A stretch of 64,000 nt of DNA from Anaeromyxobacter dehalogenans 2CP-C (GTDB lineage Bacteria > Myxococcota > Myxococcia > Myxococcales > Anaeromyxobacteraceae): contig NC_007760.1 in NCBI RefSeq assembly GCF_000013385.1, forward strand, positions 3,322,001 to 3,386,000. Direction: 5' to 3'. The notes beneath the pieces are model-generated. The model did no database searches. It was given only the letters and a program-made list of their open reading frames with translations, and was not told the origin of the DNA. A program made the position numbers and the translations under genes. Position 1 is the first letter of the stretch. Each line of letters begins with the position of its first letter. This document shows positions 57,715 to 64,000 of this stretch, in pieces.

Positions 57715-57761
57715 GCGGCGGGCCGCGTGTTACGATCCGTCGCTGGGGAGGTCTCGCCCGC

Positions 57762-59249
57762 TTGCCCGCCCGCGCCCCGCTCGTCACCGCACGTGCCGTC
57801 CTGGCGCTCGGCCTGCTCGCCGCGGGCCTCGCGGTCGCGCTGCTGCTCGCGGGCGGGCTCGTCGCCGCGGCGGTCCTGGCGGTCCCCTCCGGGCACTGGG
57901 CGCTCGGCGCGCTCTCCGCGGCGGCGGCCGCGCTCGTCGTCCGCTGGCTCCTGCTGCTCCGCGTCCCGCCGGTGCGCCTCACCGGCATCGACGTTCGCGC
58001 CCCCGAGCAGCCCGCGCTGAACGCGCTCGCGAAGCGCGTCGCGGACCGCGTGGGCGCGCCCGCGCCGCGCCGGGTGTGCCTGGTGGCGGGCGTGGAGGTG
58101 GTGGCGATCGAGGAGGGCGGCGTCCTCGGCCTCGGCGCGCACCCGGTGCTCGGCATCGGCCTCGGGCTGATCGCGCTCCTGGGCGTGTCGGAGCTGGAGG
58201 CGGCGCTGGCCCACGAGCTGGGCCACCGGCGCGCGGGCGGGCGCGCCGGCGGCCTGCTGCACCGGGCGCGCGCGGTGCTGGCGCGCGCGGCGGCGCCCGG
58301 CCGCGGCGGCGCGACCGGAGCGCCGTTCCGCCGGCTCTGCGCCGCGTACCTGCGCGCCACGCTGCACCTGGCGCGCGCCCAGGAGCTGCAGGCGGACCGG
58401 GCCGCGATCCAGGTGGCCGGGGCCGCCGCGCACCTCGCGGCGCTCGAGCGCGCGGCGCGCGGCGCGGTGCTGTTCACCGCGTTCCTGGCCGACGAGGTCG
58501 AGCCGCTCGTGGCCGAGGGGCACCAGCCGGAGAACCTGTACGACGGCTTCCGCGCCTACGAGGCCGAGCTCACCGAGCAGGGCCGCTCGGGCGCGCTGGA
58601 TCGCGAGCTGGCCCGCGCGCCCGCCGAGCCGGAGGGCCTGCACCCTCCCCTCGCCGCGCGCCTCGCGTTCGCGCGCGCGTTCCCCGACGCCGGGCGCCCG
58701 GGCGACGCGCGGCCCGCGCGCAGCCTCCTGCTCAACGCCGAGCGCCTCGAGCGCGAGCTCACCGCCCGCGTGGCGGCGGAGCGCGCCGGCGAGCGGCCGC
58801 TCGCGGTGGTGCCGTGGGCCGAGGTGGGCGCGCGCGTGTACGGGCCGCGCGTGGAGCGCGCGGGGCGCGCCTACGCGGCCCGGGTGGCCGCCGAGTTCGG
58901 CGCGCCGGCCACCGGCCAGGGCGCGCTGGCCGCGCTGCTGCCCACGCTGGAGCGGCGGCACGACGAGGCCGCGGCGCTGGTGCTCGACCCGTCGCTCGCG
59001 TCGGTCCCGGTGGACGACCGTACGCGCCAGGTGGAGCGGATCGTCTCGCACGCGCTCGGCGCGCTGGTGGGGCTGTCGCTGGTGGAGCGCGGCGGCGCCT
59101 GGCGCAGCGAGATCGGCCGGCCGGTGGAGGTCGCGCTGGGGCGGGCGGTGGTGGCGCCGCTCCACGTCGCCGAGGAGGCGCTCGCCGACCGCTCCCGGCT
59201 CGCCGAGGTGGTGCGGCGCGCGGTGGAGACGCCCCAGGACTCGACGTGA
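57762..59249 (+). CDS. M48-family membrane metallopeptidase
   Basis: This 495-residue protein opens with two hydrophobic helices (about 10-65), then a zinc metallopeptidase domain with HELGH (151-155) and the third-ligand helix QELQAD (Glu208), the HtpX/Ste24-like M48 pattern. The C-terminal half (about 240-495) has no recognised domain and holds VERIVSHALGAL. It starts at TTG 57762 with GGGGAGG about 10 bases upstream; no ATG or GTG gives the N-terminal helices, so start choice is moderately sure. The stop overlaps the PfkB kinase start. It may process or degrade membrane proteins. Confidence 0.75.
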   Translation: MPARAPLVTARAVLALGLLAAGLAVALLLAGGLVAAAVLAVPSGHWALGALSAAAAALVVRWLLLLRVPPVRLTGIDVRAPEQPALNALAKRVADRVGAPAPRRVCLVAGVEVVAIEEGGVLGLGAHPVLGIGLGLIALLGVSELEAALAHELGHRRAGGRAGGLLHRARAVLARAAAPGRGGATGAPFRRLCAAYLRATLHLARAQELQADRAAIQVAGAAAHLAALERAARGAVLFTAFLADEVEPLVAEGHQPENLYDGFRAYEAELTEQGRSGALDRELARAPAEPEGLHPPLAARLAFARAFPDAGRPGDARPARSLLLNAERLERELTARVAAERAGERPLAVVPWAEVGARVYGPRVERAGRAYAARVAAEFGAPATGQGALAALLPTLERRHDEAAALVLDPSLASVPVDDRTRQVERIVSHALGALVGLSLVERGGAWRSEIGRPVEVALGRAVVAPLHVAEEALADRSRLAEVVRRAVETPQDST

Positions 59250-60100
59250 GCGCGGCGCCGCTGGTCCTCGCCTGCGGTCACGTCACGCTCGACCGGGCCG
59301 GCGGGGCGCAGGTGCCCGGCGGCTCGGCCTGGTACGCCGGCCACACCTGGCGCGGGCTGGGCGCGCGGGTGCGGGTGCTCACCGCGGCAGGGCCGGACCT
59401 GCCGCCCGCGGCGCTCGCCGGGCTCGAGGCCCTCGTCGTCCCCGCGCCGCGCACCACCGCGTTCGAGAACCGCTACGGCCCGGACGGCGCCCGCGCCCAG
59501 CGCGTGGAGGCCGCCGCGCCGCCGCTCGACCCGGGCGCGCTCCCCTCCGGCTGGCGCGAGGCCGACGTGCTGCACCTCGCGCCGGTGCTCGGCGAGGTGG
59601 ACGTGCGCGCGTTCACCGCGGCCGTCCGGGCGCGCGTGGTCGGGCTCGGCGTGCAGGGCCTGGTCCGCGCGGTGCTCCCCGGCGGCGAGGTCGCGCAGCC
59701 GCGCTGGGAGCCCGCGCCGGGGGCGCTCGCGGGCGTGGACGCGGCGTTCGTCGGGGAGGACGACCTGCGCGGCCAGGGCGACCTCGTCGCGCGGCTGGCC
59801 GGGGCGGTGCCGATCGTGGTGGTGACGCGCGGCGCGCGGGGGTGCGAGGTCGTCGCGCGCGGGCGCGCCCGGCGGGTGGGCGTCTCGGCGGCGCGCGAGG
59901 TGGATCCGACCGGCGCCGGCGACGCGTTCGCGGCCGGGTTCCTGTTCGGGCTCGCGCGCGGCGACGACCCGGTGGACGCCGCCCGGCTCGGCGCGGCCGC
60001 CGGCGCGATCGCGGTCGAGGCGCGCGGCGGCGGCGCGCTCGACCGCATGGGCGAGGCGCACGCGCGGGCCGCGGCGGTGCCGGTGCTCGACCTCCCGTGA
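59246..60100 (+). CDS. PfkB-family carbohydrate kinase
   Basis: This 284-residue kinase matches the ribokinase/PfkB fold. The C-terminal signature reads DPTGAGDAFAAGF with the catalytic Asp226. The N-terminus has the PGGSAWYAG sugar-binding turn, but the usual NxAxA segment is reduced, giving a smaller protein than ribokinase. GTG 59246 overlaps the peptidase stop (GTGA). It should phosphorylate a sugar or nucleoside; the substrate is unknown. Confidence 0.82.
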   Translation: MSAAPLVLACGHVTLDRAGGAQVPGGSAWYAGHTWRGLGARVRVLTAAGPDLPPAALAGLEALVVPAPRTTAFENRYGPDGARAQRVEAAAPPLDPGALPSGWREADVLHLAPVLGEVDVRAFTAAVRARVVGLGVQGLVRAVLPGGEVAQPRWEPAPGALAGVDAAFVGEDDLRGQGDLVARLAGAVPIVVVTRGARGCEVVARGRARRVGVSAAREVDPTGAGDAFAAGFLFGLARGDDPVDAARLGAAAGAIAVEARGGGALDRMGEAHARAAAVPVLDLP

Positions 60101-60104
60101 GCGG

Positions 60105-60455
60105 CTACCCGCCGTCGCCGCTCGCCGTCGCCTCGAGCAGCGCCCAGAGCCGGCCCAGCGTGCGCCGCGGCCAGGGCGCGTCCTCCTCCGGCTCGCGGGG
60201 CGCGGGCGAGACGCCGTGCAGCGCCGCGATCGCCTGGATCGCGTACTTCACCACCGCGTCCTGCGCCAGCTCGCGGCCGAGCACGCCGTCGCCGATCTCG
60301 CGCTCCGCCTCGCCCGCCGCGAGGACGCACACCGGCCGCCAGTAGCCGGGCTCGGCGTGCGGGAGGACCGCCAGCCAGGTCCCCTCCCCCTCGCCGCCGG
60401 AGGAGAGATCGAGCCAGAGCCCGCCGTCGCGGGGAATCCACCGGAGAGGTGCCAT
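60105..60455 (-). CDS. Hypothetical protein
   Basis: The 116-residue product is not recognised. It is soluble, rich in Trp and Glu/Gly, and opens APLRWIPRDGGLWLDLSSGG. No cysteine cluster or signal peptide is seen. ATG 60455 was chosen over an upstream in-frame ATG at 60500 because the latter overlaps the divergent gene start. The gene ends 5 bases after the PfkB stop (convergent). Confidence 0.55.
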   Translation of the reverse strand: MAPLRWIPRDGGLWLDLSSGGEGEGTWLAVLPHAEPGYWRPVCVLAAGEAEREIGDGVLGRELAQDAVVKYAIQAIAALHGVSPAPREPEEDAPWPRRTLGRLWALLEATASGDGG

Positions 60456-60498
60456 GATTCCGCATTCTACCCGGGAGATCGCTGCTAGGCTCCGCGCC

Positions 60499-61551
60499 AT
60501 GTCCCCCTCCCTCGTGATCTACGGTGCGTACGGGTACACGGGCGAGCTGGTCGCGCGCGAGGCGGCCGCCCGCGGCCTGCCGGTGGTGCTCGCGGGCCGC
60601 GACTCGGAGCGCCTCGCGCGCCTGGGCCGCGCGCTCGGCCGGCCGTGGCGCGCCTTCCCGCTCACCGATCCGGAGGCGCTGCGGGCGGGGCTGCAGGACG
60701 CGGGCGCGGTGCTGCACTGCGCCGGCCCCTACGTGGACACGTGGCGCCCGATGGCCGAGGCGTGCCTCGAGGCGCGCGTGCACTACCTCGACCTCGCCGG
60801 CGAGGCCGGGGTGTACCGCGCGCTCGCCGCCATGGGGCTCCACGCGGAGCGGGCCGGCGTGATGCTGCTCTCCGGCGCCGGCTTCGACGTGGTGCCCACC
60901 GACTGCCTCGCCGCGCACGTGGCCCGGCGCCTCCCCGGCGCGATCCGCATCACGCTCGCGATCGACGCGCTCGGCAGCCTCTCCCGCGGCACCGCGCGCA
61001 CCGTGGTGGCGCACGCGGGCGACGCCGACGCGCGGGAGCTGAACCCGCACCAGCCCGCCGCGCGGACCTTCGACCTCGGCTCCGGCCGGCTGCAGGCGGT
61101 GCAGGTGCCGTGGCCGGAGCGCGTGGCGGTGCCGCGCTCGACCGGCGTGGAGGACGTGGCGGTGTACCTGTGCGCCTCGCAGGCGCGCCGCGTCCTGCTC
61201 CGCGCGGTCCCGGCCGTCGCGCCGCTGCTCGCGCTGCCCGGGGCGCGGGCGCTCGCCGTGCGCCTGCTGACCGGCGGCGCCGCGGGACCGGACGCGGAGG
61301 CGCGCGCGCGCGGGCGGAGCCGGGTGTACGCCGAGGCGGTGGACGCGGCCGGCGCGCGGGCGGCGGCGCGCCTCGCGCTGCCCGAGGGCTACGCGTTCAC
61401 CGCGCACGCCGCCGTGGAGATCGCCGCGCGCGCGCTCGCCGGCTACGCGCCGCCCGGGTGGCAGACCCCGGCGTCCGCCTACGGGCCGGACCTCGTGACC
61501 GCGCTCCCCGGGGTGACGCTGGAGGACCTGCCCCTCGCGCGCGCGACGTGA
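60499..61551 (+). CDS. Saccharopine dehydrogenase-like NAD(P)-binding protein
   Basis: This 350-residue protein has a Rossmann fold (LVIYGAYGYTGELVAREAAARG, GYTG-type nucleotide loop) and the saccharopine dehydrogenase-like segment GPYVDTWRPMAEACLEARVHYLDLAGE. GAGFDVVPTDCLA is a hallmark of the trans-acting enoyl-reductase/SCCPDH-like branch. So it probably reduces or oxidises an acyl or amino-acid-like substrate, not saccharopine itself. No membrane segments are clear except a weak hydrophobic stretch near residue 235. ATG 60499 starts at the fold's first strand. Confidence 0.8.
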   Translation: MSPSLVIYGAYGYTGELVAREAAARGLPVVLAGRDSERLARLGRALGRPWRAFPLTDPEALRAGLQDAGAVLHCAGPYVDTWRPMAEACLEARVHYLDLAGEAGVYRALAAMGLHAERAGVMLLSGAGFDVVPTDCLAAHVARRLPGAIRITLAIDALGSLSRGTARTVVAHAGDADARELNPHQPAARTFDLGSGRLQAVQVPWPERVAVPRSTGVEDVAVYLCASQARRVLLRAVPAVAPLLALPGARALAVRLLTGGAAGPDAEARARGRSRVYAEAVDAAGARAAARLALPEGYAFTAHAAVEIAARALAGYAPPGWQTPASAYGPDLVTALPGVTLEDLPLARAT

Positions 61552-61605
61552 GTCCGCTCACCCCGGGCGCCGGCGGGGCGAAGGCTCGCCGGCGTCGGAG
61601 GGCGA

Positions 61606-62316
61606 CTACTCGCGGCCCCGCCCCAGCGTCCGCAGCGCCGCCAGCCAGAGGCGCGCCTCGCGCCGGCTGAGCCGGGACCGGCGGAGCGCGGCGGCGAGGT
61701 CGCGCACCGCGTGGCGCTCCGGCCCCGCCAGGAAGCCCCCGCCCCGCAGCGCGGCGCGGAGCGCCTCCTCCACCGCGGAGAGCTCGGCGTCGGTCGCGCC
61801 CGCCTCCGGCGCGCGCGCCGGCGGCGCCGCGGCGGCGAGCGCCGCCTTGCGGAGCTCGTACAGGTAGACGAGGGCCGCCTGCGCCAGGTTGAGCGAGGGC
61901 TGCGCCTCGCCGGCGGGGATGGCGGAGAGATCGTGGCAGCGGTGCACCTCGTCGTTGGTGAGCCCGCTGCGCTCGTCGCCGAACACGATCGCGGTCCGCC
62001 CCGCGGCGGCGCGCTCGAGGGCCTCGCGGGCCACCTCCGCCGGCGGGAGCCGGCGCTTGCCCTTCACCGCGCGCGAGCTGGTGCCGACCACCCAGGCGCA
62101 GTCGGCCACCGCCTCGTCGAGCGTGCGCACCAGCCGCGGCCGGTCGAGCAGCTCCCCGGCGTGCACCGCCACGCGCCGCATGGCCGCGAAGTCGTGCGTG
62201 CCCAGCTCGGCGATGGCCCAGTCGTCGGCGCCGAAGTTCTTCATGGCGCGCGCCACCGCGCCGAGGTTCTCGGGGTTGCGGGGGCGCAGCAGCACCAGGC
62301 GGACGGGAAGGCGCAT
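61606..62316 (-). CDS. trmJ: TrmJ-type tRNA 2'-O-methyltransferase (SpoU family)
   Basis: This 236-residue enzyme has the three SpoU motifs: NPENLGAVARAMKNFG, IVFGDERSGLTNDEV and IPAGEAQPSLNLAQAALVYLYEL, which form the SAM-binding trefoil knot. Length and the C-terminal helical extension fit TrmJ, which methylates residue 32 of several tRNAs; TrmH-type enzymes lack the extension. ATG 62316 begins at the fold. It stands alone between a dehydrogenase and a TRIC-channel gene. Confidence 0.87.
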   Translation of the reverse strand: MRLPVRLVLLRPRNPENLGAVARAMKNFGADDWAIAELGTHDFAAMRRVAVHAGELLDRPRLVRTLDEAVADCAWVVGTSSRAVKGKRRLPPAEVAREALERAAAGRTAIVFGDERSGLTNDEVHRCHDLSAIPAGEAQPSLNLAQAALVYLYELRKAALAAAAPPARAPEAGATDAELSAVEEALRAALRGGGFLAGPERHAVRDLAAALRRSRLSRREARLWLAALRTLGRGRE

Positions 62317-62367
62317 CGCGGCGCATGCTACCGCGCCGGCCCGGTCCGGCCGTGCTAAAGGAGGCGC

Positions 62368-63036
62368 GTGCCCCACGCCGCGCGGTTCCTCGAGAACCCC
62401 TTCCAGCTCCACATCACGTTCGACCTCGCCGCGACGTTCCTGTTCGCGGTGACCGGCGCGCTGGCCGCGATCTCGAGGCGGTACGACTTCGTGGGCGTGC
62501 TGGTGCTCGCCTTCGTCACCGGGCTGGGCGGCGCGCTGCTCCGCGACGGCCTGTTCCTCCAGTTCGGCCCGCCGGCGGTCGTGACCGACGGCCGGTACCT
62601 GGTGGCGGTGGCGCTGGGCGCGGCCACCGGCGTCTTCTTCGGCAAGCGCCTGCACCGGTTCCAGATCCCCTTCCTGCTCGCCGACGCGGTGGCACTCGGG
62701 ACCTACGGCGTGGTCGGCGCCAACAAGTCGATCGCGGCGGGCCTGCCGATGCTGACGGCCCTCCTGGTCGGCGCGGTGAACGCGGTGGGCGGCGGCCTGC
62801 TCCGCGATCTGCTGGTGCACGACGTGCCGCTCGTGTTCAGGCCGGGAGAGTTCTACGCGCTCGCCGCCATGGCGGGCGAGCTCGTGTTCATCGGCCTCAC
62901 CCGCGGCGCCGGGCTGCCCGGCACGCTGTCGGCGCTCATCGCGATCGCCGCCGCCTTCGCGGTCCGGATCCTCTCGGTGTGGCTGGGCTGGCGGACCGAG
63001 GCGCTGTCGGGCGAGGACGGGACAGGCGAGCGGTAG
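62368..63036 (+). CDS. TRIC-type cation channel / UPF0126 protein
   Basis: This 222-residue protein has seven membrane helices in an internal duplication: TGLGGALLRDGLF and AVGGGLLRDLLVH mark equivalent positions, with a Gly-rich loop and Arg-Asp pair. This is the UPF0126/TRIC family, homotrimeric potassium channels. It starts at GTG 62368 with AAGGAGG upstream. Physiological role unknown. Confidence 0.9.
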   Translation: MPHAARFLENPFQLHITFDLAATFLFAVTGALAAISRRYDFVGVLVLAFVTGLGGALLRDGLFLQFGPPAVVTDGRYLVAVALGAATGVFFGKRLHRFQIPFLLADAVALGTYGVVGANKSIAAGLPMLTALLVGAVNAVGGGLLRDLLVHDVPLVFRPGEFYALAAMAGELVFIGLTRGAGLPGTLSALIAIAAAFAVRILSVWLGWRTEALSGEDGTGER

Positions 63037-63125
63037 CTTCCTTGCCGCGGGTCAAGGCCGACCCGGCAGGGCTTCCCTTAAGGTGCGCCCTCCGAGGATC
63101 TCCACCCCGCGCTCCAGGAGCCTTC

Positions 63126-63695
63126 ATGACGCTCGTCCGCAGCCTGCTCGTCGCCGCCCTCGCCCTCGCCGTCCCGTTCGCCGCCCGCGCCGCGGGCGGC
63201 CACGACAGCGTGGGCTGCGGCGGCTGCCACTCGATCCACACCGCCAAGGGCAAGATCATCTTCGCGGTCACGCCGAACACCAAGGCGCTCGATCCCAAGA
63301 CCAAGCAGCCGTACTCCGGCACCACCGCGCTCTGCCTCGCCTGCCACGCCGACTCCAAGGACGGCGGCCAGGGCTACGCGCCGGTGTCGGGCCACATGAG
63401 CCACCCGTACGGCGTCGCCAGCGTGAACCCGAAGGTCGCGAAGGTGCCGGGCGAGCTGCTGCGCGACGGGCGCTTCGAGTGCATCGGCTGCCACGATCCG
63501 CACCCGTCCAACCCGAACTACAAGTACCTCCGCGTGGACACGGCCAAGGGCCAGCAGATGGACGCGTTCTGCGGCGTGTGCCACCCGGGCAAGGCCGACG
63601 CGGCCACGGTGAAGCAGGCGGCGATCTTCAACTCGATGGACGAGTCCGGCGCGAAGCGCGCCGCCGCGCCCGCGCCGGCCCCCGCCAGGAAGTAG
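63126..63695 (+). CDS. Exported tetrahaem cytochrome c
   Basis: This 189-residue protein has a signal peptide (SLLVAALALAVPFAARA) and four haem sites: CGGCH, CLACH, CIGCH and CGVCH, spread over residues 30-150. The pattern matches doubled-CXXCH periplasmic cytochromes. Extra histidines (SHPYGV, HDPH) may be axial ligands. AGGAG precedes ATG 63126. It is likely a periplasmic electron carrier in respiration; partner unknown. The C-terminus is an Ala/Pro tail. Confidence 0.9.
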   Translation: MTLVRSLLVAALALAVPFAARAAGGHDSVGCGGCHSIHTAKGKIIFAVTPNTKALDPKTKQPYSGTTALCLACHADSKDGGQGYAPVSGHMSHPYGVASVNPKVAKVPGELLRDGRFECIGCHDPHPSNPNYKYLRVDTAKGQQMDAFCGVCHPGKADAATVKQAAIFNSMDESGAKRAAAPAPAPARK

Positions 63696-63767
63696 CGGGA
63701 TCCACGCTCGCCGCCGACCGTGGCCTCGCGCCGCGGGCGGCGGTGCCGTCTCCGGCGCCGGCGGGGC

Positions 63768-64000
63768 TCACCGCGCGACCGCGACCGCGGCGCGCGGCCG
63801 CCAGATCTCGAGCATCCCGCGCGGCGCCGAGAGCCACACCGGCTCGTAGCGCGCCGCGAGGTCCGCCGCGAGCGCGGCACCGCACGGCGTCTCCAGCAGC
63901 TCGCGCGTCGCGCCCCACACCAGCACGTAGTCGAGCCGCCCCAGCCGCCGCGCCCCGCGCAGATCCACGCAGGGCGGGACGCCCTCCATCCGCCCCAGCG
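63768..64000 (-). CDS. Hypothetical protein, C-terminal fragment
   Basis: The frame is open to the window end, so only the last 76 residues are visible. They read LDYVLVWGATRELLETPCGAAL and LAARYEPVWLSAPRGMLEIWRP, ending AVAVAR. An ATG at 63989 is unlikely to be the true start, because the frame continues upstream and the segment looks like a C-terminal domain. No family is assigned. Confidence 0.5.
   Translation of the reverse strand, partial: LGRMEGVPPCVDLRGARRLGRLDYVLVWGATRELLETPCGAALAADLAARYEPVWLSAPRGMLEIWRPRAAVAVAR

Overview
The window is about 74% G+C by eye. It holds a dense, unbroken run of ordinary chromosomal genes. Three things suggest a Myxococcota (deltaproteobacterial) chromosome of the Anaeromyxobacter type: strong third-position G/C bias, many hybrid histidine kinases, and several multihaem c-type cytochromes beside lactate-oxidation genes. 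This is inference from gene content; no marker gene was searched. I see no rRNA, tRNA, insertion sequence, integrase, prophage or CRISPR array.

Layout. 1-7.3 kb: the tail of a cytochrome c peroxidase-like protein, a CheR-type methyltransferase overlapping a hybrid kinase, then a convergent two-gene KaiC-like ATPase/hybrid kinase operon and a CoxG-like protein. 7.4-14.8 kb: envelope proteins, a GH16 glycosidase lipoprotein, topoisomerase IB and a double-hotdog thioesterase. 14.8-24.7 kb: DAHP synthase, a DEAD-box helicase, a third hybrid kinase, an OFA-family transporter, phosphoglycerate dehydrogenase and small membrane proteins. 24.8-35 kb: a PEP-synthase-like protein with a degenerate KaiC-like N-terminus, an octahaem cytochrome resembling MccA sulfite reductase, an MBL hydrolase, a probable structured RNA, an M49-like metallopeptidase and two small cytochromes. 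35.1-40.4 kb: a 1759-residue acetyl-CoA-carboxylase-like fusion. 40.4-45 kb: a four-gene MacA/MacB/TolC-type efflux operon. 45.3-52.7 kb: a lactate locus with D-lactate dehydrogenase, lactate permease and LutABC. 52.7-64 kb: mixed housekeeping and hypothetical genes ending in a tetrahaem cytochrome and a gene cut by the window edge.

How genes work together. The lactate locus should import lactate and oxidise both stereoisomers to pyruvate. The cytochromes fit an anaerobically respiring organism that would receive those electrons. Three similar hybrid kinases (HisKA, HATPase, C-terminal receiver) and a PilZ protein indicate heavy signalling. Translational coupling (4-8 base overlaps) is common: CheR/kinase, KaiC/kinase, the efflux operon, LutABC, the two small cytochromes, and peptidase/PfkB kinase.

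The most notable items are the octahaem cytochrome with a CX15CH motif (27472-29442), the structured RNA candidate (about 30782-30940), the carboxylase fusion whose biotin carboxylase part appears dead (35103-40382), the KaiC/kinase pair, the M49-like protein with HEXXH instead of HEXXXH, and helically phased direct repeats before the cytochrome genes (33078-33118).
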